Below are positions 25,974 to 34,824 of a DNA stretch of 48,801 bases, in pieces. Source of the stretch: a candidate division BRC1 bacterium HGW-BRC1-1 (lineage in GTDB: Bacteria; Sumerlaeota; Sumerlaeia; Sumerlaeales; Sumerlaeaceae). A program made the position numbers and the translations under genes. The notes under the pieces were generated by a model. The model saw only the letters and a program-made list of their open reading frames with translations, had not been told where the DNA came from and made no database searches. How positions within the stretch are numbered: position 1 is the stretch's first letter; the number at the start of each line of letters is the position of its first letter. The stretch spans positions 1-48,801 of the forward strand of contig PHCB01000018.1 in assembly GCA_002842095.1 (NCBI GenBank). Direction: 5' to 3'.

Positions 25974-28373
25974 CTACTGCCCCAGCTTGTCCCTCAGTGC
26001 TGCGGCCTGGTGGTTGTCTTCGTCGTCGCCGACATTCAGTTCGTTAAAGCGCTCCAACAACACGGACGCGCGGGCCTTGTCCGGCGGATTTTGTGCAGCC
26101 AGCAGTTCTGCTCCGGCTAACAGTCCCCTCGCAGCCAATGTGTCCTTCGGATGCGCCTGGGCCAGTTCCTCCCAGATCTTCACCGCTGCCTCGATATCCC
26201 CGCGTTCCCGCGCCAGGTCGGCGCGACCGAACCGCGCGGAGATTTGCGCATCAACAGAGGTTGTGGCCGCCTCGGCTTCCACGATCAGTTTCTCGGCAGC
26301 GTCAAAATCGCGCCGGGCCACGTGGGTGCGGATCAAACTTGCGCGCGCTTCCTCGGCCCGGTCGGGGAACTCACTGCTCGCCGCTTCGAGGAACGGCACC
26401 GCCGCGTCGGGCCGCCCGTAAAACGTGAGCAATTTCCCCACATCCAAAAGGAACTCATCGCGCTGGGCCACGTCGGGCTTCTTTAATAGCCCCGCCAGGA
26501 AGCCAAGGAAGTGGTCGATGCGCCCCGTGCGCTCTGCAAGGCGGTATGCGTTGGCGTAAATTTCATGAGTGTGATACTGTCGGTCATGCATGCCGTGCTC
26601 CATGAGGCTCCAGTAAATCCCCTCCGCATCCTGATTGCGCCCCACGCGGGTGAGCGCCCCGGCGTAATTCAACCGCAGGTTCATGTCATCGGGACGCAGC
26701 TTCATGGCTCGCTCATAGATGGGGACAGCCTCCTCCGCGAATCCATTGGTGGCATATAGGAATCCCGCCTGACCAAGTGCTTCGGGAGAGTTCTCGTTTT
26801 TCACCAACAGAAATTGCGGAACCCGCCGCGCTTGCTCCTGATCGCCCACCAGCACGTAAAGCGCCATCAGACGATCGAATGCCTCGGGCTGATAGGGGCG
26901 CGCCTCGGCGGCCTTCCACAGCACTGCGGCCGCGTCGCCCGCCATCTGGTAGAACTCCGCCGGGGTGGTTGCCACGTCAGACTTGCTCAGGTTGTTGGCA
27001 TACTGAAACACACGAGCGCCATGCAGCGCTCCCAATTCTTCCAGCGCGGGGAAATCGCCCGGGGCCGCTGCCACATAATCCGTCAGCGCTTCGAAAACTC
27101 CGGGGGAATTAATGAGTTGGTTTTCAAGGCTCATACGAAGGATATGCAACCATGCGGGTGCCGAGGTTTCCGCAAGGCGATCCAGGAGCAACTTGTGAAC
27201 CTTCAACTGGTCGTTTGTCTCGGAAAGGCGCACCCAGGGAGCCTCGGCCAGTTCGCGAATCTTATCGTATGGCAAGCCCTCGGAAGCCGCTTCGAACTCG
27301 GATATAACCTGCGCCGGGGCAGACACCTTGCCGATGTTGCCCACACTCACATTGCGCCACGCCCACATACGCCCCTCATCGAACGTCGATGTATCGAGAT
27401 CCTTCAAATGCCTTTGGGCCCGGGGGAAGTCCTGCATCTTGTAAGCCATTTGGGCCGCCTGAAGCCGCAACACCGGATCACCATTGGTGAGCGGGACCAG
27501 TTCCTCCAGCAATCGCATGGTGGCAGGACGATCATCATCCAGCAGCGATGCAAGCTCGCGTCCGATCAAGACCCGGCTGGCGGTGGTTTTCTCTTCGGCA
27601 AATCGCTTTTTCAGAAGCTCCCGGGCCTCCGGAACCTCGCCCCGGCGCACCTGTGCTATGGCCAGCATCCACGTTGCCGGAGCCGATGTGGCGGAGGCGC
27701 TGCTCAATTCATCACGAAACCGGCTGGCCGCCTCTCCTGCCGTGAGATTCTGTAGCGCAAGCAGCGCGGTGTCGCGAAGAGGTTCGAATCCGATGGAAGG
27801 ATTCTCAGCCAATGATTCCACCAACGGCAGAGCGACGCGCGCAACCTGCCCCGAATCTCCCACATGAGTGAGTCGGTCAAAGAACTCGCGGCGCTGTTGC
27901 GGTGAAAGCTGTGTGTCGAGAGTCGCGTCGGCCAAAATTTCGGATGCAGCTTTCTGCTGACCGCCGGCGATAAGCGCATTCACACGAACCACCACTGCCG
28001 AGTAAACATCCCCTCCCTCGGATAGCGTGGCGCTTGTCGTGAGGTTCTCGGCCAGAGCTACATCGCCCGCCGCAAGGGCCGCTCGTGCCCGCAAGAGCGC
28101 CGGCAACTGCGCTGCGTCTTCTCCGGTCAGCATCTCGCGTGCTGCGGTGGTCTGGCCCGTTACGGTGAGAAAACGCGCCAGACGCGGCAGCCCGTCGGCC
28201 GGATCATCCTTCGCCAATTGACGGTACAATCTCTCTGCTTCGGGCAGTTTTTTCTGCGCAGTCAGACGCACCGCCTGCGCCGCCAGAGAAGCGGTGGTGT
28301 CTTCGGCGGCAAACGTGCCGACACTCAAAAAAAGCATTCCCGTCAAAAGCAGAGAGAGCGAAAAATATCTCAT
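25974..28373 (-). CDS. Exported tetratricopeptide-repeat protein
   Basis: A 799-residue protein with a signal peptide (MRYFSLSLLLTGMLFLSVGTFAA) and a helical solenoid throughout. TPR-like units are evident in the N-terminal region (AVRLTAQKKLPEAERLYRQL, DGLPRLARFLTVTGQ) and most clearly in the C-terminal half: EEAVPIYERAMKLRPDDMNL, LNYAGALTRVGRNQDAEGIY, and GDIEAAVKIWEELAQAHPKD. The start ATG at 28373 is preferred; the open frame runs to 28460, but that would add 29 residues before the signal peptide and overlap the upstream gene. It follows the PD40-type gene by 65 bp in the same direction, so they are probably cotranscribed. No enzymatic motif is present; a scaffold role at the envelope is inferred. 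A G-rich 9-nt repeat lies directly after its stop. Confidence 0.82.
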   Translation of the reverse strand: MRYFSLSLLLTGMLFLSVGTFAAEDTTASLAAQAVRLTAQKKLPEAERLYRQLAKDDPADGLPRLARFLTVTGQTTAAREMLTGEDAAQLPALLRARAALAAGDVALAENLTTSATLSEGGDVYSAVVVRVNALIAGGQQKAASEILADATLDTQLSPQQRREFFDRLTHVGDSGQVARVALPLVESLAENPSIGFEPLRDTALLALQNLTAGEAASRFRDELSSASATSAPATWMLAIAQVRRGEVPEARELLKKRFAEEKTTASRVLIGRELASLLDDDRPATMRLLEELVPLTNGDPVLRLQAAQMAYKMQDFPRAQRHLKDLDTSTFDEGRMWAWRNVSVGNIGKVSAPAQVISEFEAASEGLPYDKIRELAEAPWVRLSETNDQLKVHKLLLDRLAETSAPAWLHILRMSLENQLINSPGVFEALTDYVAAAPGDFPALEELGALHGARVFQYANNLSKSDVATTPAEFYQMAGDAAAVLWKAAEARPYQPEAFDRLMALYVLVGDQEQARRVPQFLLVKNENSPEALGQAGFLYATNGFAEEAVPIYERAMKLRPDDMNLRLNYAGALTRVGRNQDAEGIYWSLMEHGMHDRQYHTHEIYANAYRLAERTGRIDHFLGFLAGLLKKPDVAQRDEFLLDVGKLLTFYGRPDAAVPFLEAASSEFPDRAEEARASLIRTHVARRDFDAAEKLIVEAEAATTSVDAQISARFGRADLARERGDIEAAVKIWEELAQAHPKDTLAARGLLAGAELLAAQNPPDKARASVLLERFNELNVGDDEDNHQAAALRDKLGQ

Positions 28374-28438
28374 CAGACAGAGACCATCCAAATCCAAAAT
28401 GAAAAGCGAAGCGACCCTCGAAGCTGCTGCGCGCCCGA

Positions 28439-29455
28439 TCAGAACAATTGTGAAACCCACACGACGCCATCAACCTCGTAGGATACCTCACCGCCGCCCG
28501 GACTAACCACGGGGTTCAGTTCAATGATCTCGGGGGAGTTGGTGAGATTTGAAACAACCGTGCCGTCCACCGAGGCCATGTAGAGGTCGCTGGCCATCAT
28601 GCTGTGGCCGTCGTCCACCGAGATATTGTAAACAATTCCCGAACCATCGGGCAGCCAGGAGGGCGAATAACCCTCGCCGAGCGAAACCGCGAGGCCTTCG
28701 CCATCAGTGCGTTTGATAAACAGGCCGGTGCTGACGCCATTGTAAACGATGTGCTGCCCATCGGGTGAGACCACGCCGCCATAATAACGATCATCGCCTT
28801 CGCTGATGGGGACAGCCGGGGCTCCTGCAGTCGCGCGATAAAGGATTGCATCATCCTGCGTAAAAACCCCCACCGATCCCTTCGCGGGGTCTTTGGTGGG
28901 AGCGTCGGAAGGCGTCCCATCGGCGTGATAAAGTTTGGAATCACCGTCGGTGGTCTTAACCACAATGTCGCCTTCATCATTGTAATGCGCCGAGAAACCA
29001 ACCCCCTCTTCGTCGGTAATCATGCGCACAGGACCACCAGCGAGGGCCTTCACGTAAATGCCCTTGTAACCCGCTGTTGAAAACATCACTTCCAGACCAT
29101 CGGGCGAGTAACGCGGATGGATGAAGCTGCCATCGTCAACACTGGTAACGGGGCGGCCGGGGTCGAGGCGACGTGAGCCGGTGATGCGCGGCTGGCGGCG
29201 CGCCAGAAGATCCACACGGTCCTGCTTATCGGTACCGGCTTCGGGCAAAAAATAAACATCAGGTTTGCGCGTTGCGGGTTTTGTGGCTGCCGCCTTGGCG
29301 GTTTCCCCATCGCCGGATGCGGTCCCTGTCACAACCGGACCCGGTTGGTCGTTCTTCGCGGAAATAGAACCGTCGTCTCCGCGCTGCGTCACAAACCAGA
29401 CTCCCCCCAAAGTAACCACAGCCAGAAACACGACAACCCAAAGTTTCGACTTCAT
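28439..29455 (-). CDS. Membrane-anchored PD40/TolB-like beta-propeller protein
   Basis: A 338-residue protein with an N-terminal hydrophobic helix (KLWVVVFLAVVTLGGVWFV) acting as signal or anchor, a low-complexity linker rich in Gly, Thr, Ala and Lys, and a beta-propeller with TolB/WD40-like PD40 repeats: FIHPRYSPDGLEVMFSTAG, GGVVSPDGQHIVYNG, YSPSWLPDGSGIVYNIS and NPVVSPGGGEVSYEVDG. These repeated SPDG turns are the basis for the call. Likely location is the periplasm or inner membrane surface. The start ATG at 29455 replaces the open-frame start at 29551. It precedes the TPR gene and is separated from the upstream amidase by a terminator at 29566-29604. The partner or ligand is unknown. Confidence 0.8.
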   Translation of the reverse strand: MKSKLWVVVFLAVVTLGGVWFVTQRGDDGSISAKNDQPGPVVTGTASGDGETAKAAATKPATRKPDVYFLPEAGTDKQDRVDLLARRQPRITGSRRLDPGRPVTSVDDGSFIHPRYSPDGLEVMFSTAGYKGIYVKALAGGPVRMITDEEGVGFSAHYNDEGDIVVKTTDGDSKLYHADGTPSDAPTKDPAKGSVGVFTQDDAILYRATAGAPAVPISEGDDRYYGGVVSPDGQHIVYNGVSTGLFIKRTDGEGLAVSLGEGYSPSWLPDGSGIVYNISVDDGHSMMASDLYMASVDGTVVSNLTNSPEIIELNPVVSPGGGEVSYEVDGVVWVSQLF

Positions 29456-29565
29456 AGTTGTAAACGAAACCCCGAAAATTAATGAACCGTTCGAACTCCG
29501 ATTGCGCGAGAGATCAATACGGATGAAAAGAAGAAGGTGGCACCAAGGCAAACCTTCAAGAAACT

Positions 29566-29604
29566 AAAAAGGGAGGCGCAGCCCCCATGGGTGCCACGCC
29601 TCCC
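29566..29604 (-). terminator. Intrinsic terminator after the amidase gene
   Basis: On the minus strand GGGAGGCG pairs with CGCCTCCC (arms at 29597-29604 and 29571-29578) around an 18-base loop, followed by TTTTT (complement of 29566-29570). It lies 32 bp after the amidase stop and separates it from the PD40 gene. Confidence 0.88.
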
Positions 29605-29636
29605 CGGATTGCATCAGGCAATTACAATCATGCCTG

Positions 29637-30677
29637 TCAGTTGGGACCGACGAACTTGACCGCATCAGCTATTACATAATAGCCAGCCGTAGTCCAGCAC
29701 GACAAACTGATCGACCTTGCACCAGAACCCAAGCTCTTGGTGGCGAGGGATGACCACGCGCCGCCGCCCGTCTGCTGGTTCTTGTTCACGACCGACCCGT
29801 CGGGAAGGATATAAGGAGCGGATGCAGCGCGGTTGGCACCGGCCGTCCACCAGGCCGACATGGCATAGTTGCCACTGGCTGCCAGGCTGGCGGTGAAGGT
29901 AGCGGCATCGGAAACCGATCCGGTTCCGCGGCATGCATAGTTCGAGCCGTAATAACCGGCCGTGGAGGTGCTGGTCCACCAGTTGCTCGATGAACTGAAG
30001 CCACTGCCAGAGTTATCGACGACGTAGGTCGCCGCAGTGTTGGGAGCATAGGCGCTCAGACCATAGTGATTCTGGATGGCGTACATGTGATACTTAGCCG
30101 CCGAATCCTGATGAGTTGAACTTCCGGTGTAAACCGAATCGCCTGCATTGTCGATGAAAGCCAGTTCGGCCAGTTCGGCAGGCATGCTCGTGTTCATCAG
30201 CACATAGAAGCCGGCTGTTTTATTGCCGCGATTATAGCGTCCCCACGCCTGCAGCATGCGTTCCTGCACCTTGTTGCGAAGGTCCGCAGAGGTGGAACTG
30301 GGGTTGGTGACAGCGAATGTTTCTGTGCCGTAAGCGGCGCCATTGAAGGCGTTGTTATGAATGCACATGAAACGGTTGGCGCCTGCATTGTTGGCGATGT
30401 CACAACGACCCTGCAGGCTGACATACACGTTGGATGTGCGTGTCATCACAACAGACCACGAGCCGCCGCCCGCGCCGTCATTCGTGTCTTTATCAAGCCA
30501 TGCTTTGAACTTCAAAGAAGTGTTCAGCACGTTTGTGGCTTCTTGCTGTCCGTAGCCGGTGGCTCCGGGATCTGAGCCGCCGTGGCCCGCATCGATACAA
30601 ATCTTGGCCGTCACTGCCCAAGATGAAGTGGCCAACGCGAGCGCTGCCACGATTCCTACGAATACCCCTCGATTCAT
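29637..30677 (-). CDS. Secreted N-acetylmuramoyl-L-alanine amidase with golvesin-type C-terminal domain
   Basis: Cleaves the bond between MurNAc and the stem peptide in peptidoglycan. The 346-residue product has a signal peptide (MNRGVFVGIVAALALATSSWA), then an Amidase_3 domain with zinc ligands in IDAGHGGSDPG (His), QQEATNVLN (Glu) and MCIHNNAFNG (His), and the catalytic Glu in AELAELAFIDN. From about residue 217 to the end is a beta-rich domain resembling golvesin C-terminal-like modules: VDNSGSGFSSSSNWWTSTS, GYYGSNYACRG, ASGNYAMSAWWTAGANRA and GYYVIADAVKFV. Such modules are often beside xanthan-lyase-like domains, one of which occurs in the NlpC/P60 protein at 4.8 kb. The ATG at 30677 is preferred over 30728. 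A GGAGGG lies 12 bases upstream. A terminator follows at 29566. Confidence 0.92.
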   Translation of the reverse strand: MNRGVFVGIVAALALATSSWAVTAKICIDAGHGGSDPGATGYGQQEATNVLNTSLKFKAWLDKDTNDGAGGGSWSVVMTRTSNVYVSLQGRCDIANNAGANRFMCIHNNAFNGAAYGTETFAVTNPSSTSADLRNKVQERMLQAWGRYNRGNKTAGFYVLMNTSMPAELAELAFIDNAGDSVYTGSSTHQDSAAKYHMYAIQNHYGLSAYAPNTAATYVVDNSGSGFSSSSNWWTSTSTAGYYGSNYACRGTGSVSDAATFTASLAASGNYAMSAWWTAGANRAASAPYILPDGSVVNKNQQTGGGAWSSLATKSLGSGARSISLSCWTTAGYYVIADAVKFVGPN

Positions 30678-31105
30678 GATAAGGGGGTCCCTCCGTACAA
30701 TCATATATCCCGTGGGTTTCAGACCCACAGGCCGAGCACCTTCAGTCTGCCCTCCCGAGGCGACTGCAAGGCCCTGATCTTTTCCTCCTTTAAGCTTCTC
30801 CGCAAATCATGATGCTCAGTCGTTATGACCCGGTTGTGGAACAAGCCCGACATTTGACCGAACTGGAGATCCCACGGAGAGTGGATTGGGACGGAAACCT
30901 TGTGGTCGATAGACCCAAGCGAAACCGTTCGGGTGAAGGTGGTTGGACCATAGTCCACAGTCAAGTCAATAATGCTTTAATCGCAATACCGCTTTGAGGG
31001 CCCTCAATGATTGTCAAGCAAGAACTTAGGAAAGTTCTGACTGCTGTACTTTTCGGAAGGAATGAAAAGAATGCGATCTGGTTGGAAAAAGTGCGGTTAT
31101 CTTAG
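30678..31105. other. Intergenic region before the amidase gene
   Basis: This 428-bp gap lies between the stop of the anti-sigma gene and the amidase start. Short ORFs of 62-81 codons within it have neither a ribosome binding site nor recognisable motifs. It holds a 14-bp perfect palindrome at 30994-31007 and a small hairpin (AGAACTT/AAGTTCT) at 31021-31038. A minus-strand TTGACA ends at 31008, immediately beside the palindrome, but no matching -10 was convincing. Confidence 0.45.
30994..31007. promoter_or_regulatory. 14-bp perfect palindrome upstream of amidase gene
   Basis: TTGAGGGCCCTCAA reads the same on both strands. It lies next to a minus-strand TTGACA and about 320 bp upstream of the amidase ATG. 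Its form fits a dimeric repressor or activator site, but no known consensus is matched and the function is inference. Confidence 0.3.
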
Positions 31106-32398
31106 CTACTCCACCACGAAGACGCGCACTTCGCGTAAGCTCTGCACCGCACCGGTCCCGTGGGACACGGTTGTTCCTTCAAGGCTTTGCACCGCATGGC
31201 TAATGGCCTGGCGGGGCGCGGCAAAGTATGCCACGCGCTGGCCCGCTGCGGCTACGCCATGGCCCTGTTCTTGCAAAGCTTGAAGCGCCGGTGTATCCTC
31301 TCCTGCGCGAAAGGGATCAAGATTGCGTTCGAGTTCAATGACCCAGGGCGACGTGGCACTCACCTTGTAACAACGGTAGCGTCGTCCGGCGGCGACGAAT
31401 TGATCGCCACGCTCAACGCTTGGGCGCTCCTCGGGGGAGTACCCTTCTGCATCAGCCGTCGCGCGAAGAGCTTCACCCACCACGTCGTCTTCCAAAGTCA
31501 CGGCTTCGCCGGCGTCAGTCGCACGAATAACGATGGCAGCCACGGGAGTTTCTCTTTCAGCGGGACCGGGCAAAGTGATTTGCGCCGCAGACGCGAGATG
31601 CTTGAAGGATTCATCCAGCCCGCGCCAAGTGGTGGCTGCGGTTTCGAGCAAAGTGAAATGCAGCAAGGCAAGATCCGCCGGTTCGGGCACCTTCAAATCG
31701 GGGCGGAAGGTGCGTGTTTCCGCAGGAGGCATGTCAACGGCCTCGGCCATGGCAACACTGTCGTTGCGCGATGTTCCGGGCCCACCGGGTACCTGCGGCT
31801 GAACCAGCGAGGCCGCCTGCCTGGCCACTCCCATGGCCAGACTTTGCATGCGCTTCAAGGGCGGAATAGCGGAAAGGTCGCTTGTGAAGAAGGCCGTGAT
31901 AGAAGAAGCGAAAAGAAAGAGGGTTGCTGCAACCGGGCTCCACCGCTGCCATCGGGTGCGGCGTTTGCCTCGAAGGACATTACCCAAACCCGAGCGGCCC
32001 GTCACCGTATTCTCGGAGTCAACGTCATCGTCGGAATCGTCGTTCCATTCCAACACATCTTCTGGTTCGCGAAGAATCTCCCGGAACCGGTGCTCGCCGG
32101 TTATCATACGACCGGCCTGTTCATGTTCACGGGACGCCTGACTCAGAATTCGCGCGCGGAGATCGGCCGGTGGCACCAAACGTGGCAACTCGCTCAGGCG
32201 AGATACGAGGCGCTCTTCCGCTTCCAGAATTGCACGGCATTCGTCGCAAGTTTCCAGGTGATCAAAGAGGGCCATGCGGTCATCGAAGCCGATGGAACCG
32301 TCCAGTTGACGCTCCAGCAAACGTCGCCAATGAGCGTGGTTTCCCTGCGGCAAATCGCCCGATGGGCGCGGCACTTCATGTTCGGGGCGACTGCTCAC
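31106..32398 (-). CDS. Transmembrane anti-sigma factor with zinc-binding HC2 domain
   Basis: A 430-residue anti-sigma-like protein. The N-terminal domain carries HLETCDEC at residues 47-54, an Hx3Cx2C zinc anti-sigma signature, within a helical bundle (LERQLDGSIGFDDRMALF). An acidic linker (residues of about 110-130, rich in Asp and Glu) and a basic patch (RGKRRTRWQRW) precede one membrane helix (about 154-171, VAATLFLFASSITAFF). The long exported part of about 250 residues has no recognised domain, and holds an Ala/Glu-rich helical region and repeated FxxP-type loops. Only a GTG at 32398 is available as start before the conserved region. It follows the ECF sigma gene by 129 bp, so the pair should form a signal relay: release of the sigma factor by an envelope cue. 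The cue is unknown. Confidence 0.85.
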   Translation of the reverse strand: MSSRPEHEVPRPSGDLPQGNHAHWRRLLERQLDGSIGFDDRMALFDHLETCDECRAILEAEERLVSRLSELPRLVPPADLRARILSQASREHEQAGRMITGEHRFREILREPEDVLEWNDDSDDDVDSENTVTGRSGLGNVLRGKRRTRWQRWSPVAATLFLFASSITAFFTSDLSAIPPLKRMQSLAMGVARQAASLVQPQVPGGPGTSRNDSVAMAEAVDMPPAETRTFRPDLKVPEPADLALLHFTLLETAATTWRGLDESFKHLASAAQITLPGPAERETPVAAIVIRATDAGEAVTLEDDVVGEALRATADAEGYSPEERPSVERGDQFVAAGRRYRCYKVSATSPWVIELERNLDPFRAGEDTPALQALQEQGHGVAAAGQRVAYFAAPRQAISHAVQSLEGTTVSHGTGAVQSLREVRVFVVE

Positions 32399-32527
32399 GA
32401 TTCCGGGTGATCCACCATCCGCTGCTCACTGATTCGGTTGTTTCCCGTCACGCGTTAACTGGCGAGACATTCATCAACCATGTTCGTGCCCCCGTTGCAG
32501 CCGACCCTTACGGGCCGCGACGTCACC

Positions 32528-33250
32528 TCAGAGGAAATCCTGCATCCGGTCCCGCAGTTCATGGCGGGCGCGATGTATGCGCGATTTCACCGTACCAAGA
32601 CTGATGCCAAGATGATCGGCAATGTCTTCATACGACTGCTCATCGATGTAGCGCAACACGAGCACTTCGCGATACTCTTCACTCAGCCCATCGAGTTGGC
32701 GACCCAGCACCACCATTGATTCGCGATCCGCCGCCATCTTGCGGGGCGTCGGTTGCGAATCCGGGAATTGCCGAACGCGTTCCTCATCATCGGAGTCCAA
32801 CGGGGCATCCAGGCTCGAAGTCCTGTTCATGCCACGGCTCTGCTGATATTTCCAACGGTTCTTCGCCGTGTTCACCGTGATGCGATAGAGCCAGGTGGAC
32901 AGAGCTGAATCACCCTTGAAACTGCTGATCTTGCGGAAACAGTTGAGGAAAACCTCCTGCGTCAGATCCAGGGCCTCATCATAATTCCCCATCAGGCGGA
33001 ATGCAGTGTTGAGCACCCGCTCCTGATGCAGACTGATGAGCTCATCGAACGCAAATCGGTCGCCCTCCTTGCATTGTTCAATCAACATAGCCTCAACGTT
33101 GGGGCTTGCCGACAGGGCCTGCGGAAGAGCATCAATGGTAGCATTAGACATGGTCATGGCCGTTTCGGTTTCATCCTCCGGAAAATCAAATGGCGTGACG
33201 TCTTCGTCGAAGGGTCCCGCATTCTCATTCCATCCATAAGCAAATCGCAT
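32528..33250 (-). CDS. ECF-type RNA polymerase sigma-70 factor
   Basis: An RpoE-like sigma factor of 240 residues. Region 2 is seen in AFDELISLHQERVLNTAFRL and LTQEVFLNCFRKISSF with STWLYRITVNTAKNRWK, and region 4 in LDGLSEEYREVLVLRYIDEQ and YEDIADHLGISLGTVKSRIHRAR (shown in pieces). An extra N-terminal tail of about 55 residues is acidic and low-complexity (PFDEDVTPFDFPEDETETAM), longer than common ECF factors. The ATG at 33250 is chosen because AAAGGAGG at 33259-33266 provides a strong Shine-Dalgarno 8 bases upstream. It is cotranscribed or adjacent to the anti-sigma gene downstream. It is divergent from tsf. Confidence 0.95.
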   Translation of the reverse strand: MRFAYGWNENAGPFDEDVTPFDFPEDETETAMTMSNATIDALPQALSASPNVEAMLIEQCKEGDRFAFDELISLHQERVLNTAFRLMGNYDEALDLTQEVFLNCFRKISSFKGDSALSTWLYRITVNTAKNRWKYQQSRGMNRTSSLDAPLDSDDEERVRQFPDSQPTPRKMAADRESMVVLGRQLDGLSEEYREVLVLRYIDEQSYEDIADHLGISLGTVKSRIHRARHELRDRMQDFL

Positions 33251-33728
33251 TCCGCAGACCTCCTTTCTCAAGAGATTGGTTCTGTTGTGGGGTTAATCAC
33301 CCGTGTTGTAAAGGATTATTTGCCAAAAGCGGGGGCTAATCGGGACCGGTCGAGCATGGATATTGCATCGTTGGGAACATTGAGATGAGACGATTTGTCC
33401 CATTATCGGTCACTCATATCCGGTAGGTGGGCATCCGAGCGTTGTGAAAAACTACGTTTCGGACGGTGAAGGTACGCCCCGGCGGATCAAATAAATGTGC
33501 CCACTCCTGCCGCGCCACTGACGCCCGACTTGTCATGCCTTTTCACCGCTCGGCCACCGAATGAACACCCCTTGCGGGGGTATACCCACCTTTGGTTTGG
33601 TTCGGTTAAACTGCGCATTTTGTCTACGCGCGCACACCCGCACAAATAACTACACTCCCCCGGGGGAAAGTTGCGCCGTCTCTGGTGCAGCTAAACCACC
33701 TCCCCCTTTACAAGGAAGGCATAACCCG
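33251..33728. other. Intergenic region between divergent ECF sigma and tsf genes
   Basis: A 478-bp gap without a credible gene. It includes two short perfect palindromes in front of tsf: GGGTATACCC at 33578-33587 and TCCCCCGGGGGA at 33656-33667. An in-frame upward extension of tsf to 33561 exists, but the EF-Ts fold begins at 33729. No clear -35/-10 elements were picked by eye. The tsf ribosome binding site AAGGAAGG lies at 33713-33720. Confidence 0.5.
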
Positions 33729-34637
33729 ATGGCTGAGATTACTGCCCAGCAAGTGAAAGAACTGCGTGATAAAAGTGGCGCAGGTATGATGGATTGCAAA
33801 AAAGCGCTGGGCGAGACCGACGGCGACATGAAAAAGGCCATGAACTTGCTGCGCGAGCGCGGTGCGGCCATTGCAAGCAAGCGTGCATCGCGCGCTGCCA
33901 AAGAAGGCACGATCACCGTGGCTGTTTCGCCCGATCACAAACGTGCATCGCTGGCCGAACTGAACAGCGAGAGCGATTTCGTAGCCCGCAACGATGACTT
34001 CCAGGGACTGGCCCAGGGTCTCGCCGATCATATCAATAAACTTGACGACCTCTCCGATGTGCAGAATTCCAAAATGGAATGCGGCCAGAGCGTTGCTGAT
34101 GCGGTGCAGGGCATCGTTGGAAAAATCGGTGAGAAGATTATCTTCACAAACTACGCGCGTCTCGAAGCCGCGCAGAACGGTTACATTTTCCATTACATCC
34201 ACCCTCCCGGAAAGATCGGCGTGTTGGTGGAGGTCATCGCATCAAAAGCGACCGACTCTCCCGAGTTGGAAGAATTCGCCCGCGACATAGCGATGCACAT
34301 CGCCGCCACCGCGCCCCTCTGCGTGAACCGCGACGAGGTTCCGTCTGACGCTCTCGAGAACGAACGCCAGATCTTCCGCAACCAGGCACTGGCCGAGGGC
34401 AAGCCCGCCGCCATCGTCGACAAGATCATCGAGGGCCGCGTGCAGAAGTTCTACGGTGAGTCGGTGCTCCTTGAGCAGCCCTTCGCCAAGAACCCCGACA
34501 TCAAGGTTTCGGAATACGTGAAGCAGAACACCGACAAGTTCGGCGACGACGTGGCTGTGACGCGCTTCGTGCGCATTCGTCTGGGCGAGAAGTCGGAAGA
34601 CCCGACACCCGCCGCAGACGCCCCCGCAACTGCCTGA
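33729..34637 (+). CDS. tsf: Elongation factor Ts
   Basis: Nucleotide exchange factor for EF-Tu, 302 residues. The start MAEITAQQVKELRDKSGAGMMDCKKAL and the following EAxGDM-type helix (ETDGDMKKAMNLLRERG) are canonical, as are the AxxRAAxEG (RASRAAKEGTI) and NSESDFVARNDDF segments that contact EF-Tu. Two core-domain halves follow, with IHPPGKIGVLVEV and DIAMHIAATAPLCVNRDEV. The C-terminus ends in an Ala/Pro/Asp tail. The true start is at 33729, with AAGGAAGG 8 bases before it. Unusually, rpsB is not upstream; the region between is 478 bp and the neighbour is a divergent sigma factor. A terminator follows at 34687. Confidence 0.97.
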   Translation: MAEITAQQVKELRDKSGAGMMDCKKALGETDGDMKKAMNLLRERGAAIASKRASRAAKEGTITVAVSPDHKRASLAELNSESDFVARNDDFQGLAQGLADHINKLDDLSDVQNSKMECGQSVADAVQGIVGKIGEKIIFTNYARLEAAQNGYIFHYIHPPGKIGVLVEVIASKATDSPELEEFARDIAMHIAATAPLCVNRDEVPSDALENERQIFRNQALAEGKPAAIVDKIIEGRVQKFYGESVLLEQPFAKNPDIKVSEYVKQNTDKFGDDVAVTRFVRIRLGEKSEDPTPAADAPATA

Positions 34638-34686
34638 TTAATAGAACGGGTCTTATGGGACCCATAAGTCCTATCGGTTAAAAACT

Positions 34687-34717
34687 GCGCCGATCCCTCG
34701 GGATTGGCGCTTTTTTT
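34687..34717 (+). terminator. Intrinsic terminator after tsf
   Basis: GCGCCGATCC pairs with GGATTGGCGC (one G/T wobble) around CTCG, followed by seven T. The structure lies 50 bp after the tsf stop and is a textbook rho-independent terminator. Confidence 0.95.
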
Positions 34718-34741
34718 GTGCGTTGCCCAGCGTGGCGGGGA

Positions 34742-34768
34742 GGGCGGACACGCAGGTCCGCCCCTACA
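34742..34768 (-). repeat. Palindromic dispersed-type repeat, copy 1
   Basis: GGGCGGAC at 34742-34749 and GTCCGCCC at 34756-34763 form a perfect 8-bp stem with a 6-base loop; the flank CTACA follows. It is the inverted counterpart of the copy at 34825-34851. Repeats of this general shape are common in uncultured bacterial genomes. Confidence 0.8.
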
Positions 34769-34824
34769 AATCATAACCCGGGGCGCATAACCCAATGCAT
34801 TGTATGGTTCCAATTCAAACCCAT

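Noticed and set aside
27781-27796. GGTTCGAATCC, like a tRNA T-arm
   Set aside because: It lies within the coding sequence of the TPR gene and no acceptor, D or anticodon arms can be placed around it.
33561-33728. A 56-residue N-terminal extension of EF-Ts
   Set aside because: EF-Ts begins at MAEITAQQ with AAGGAAGG in front; the extension region is rich in Pro and Thr and contains palindromes, so it is read as leader DNA.
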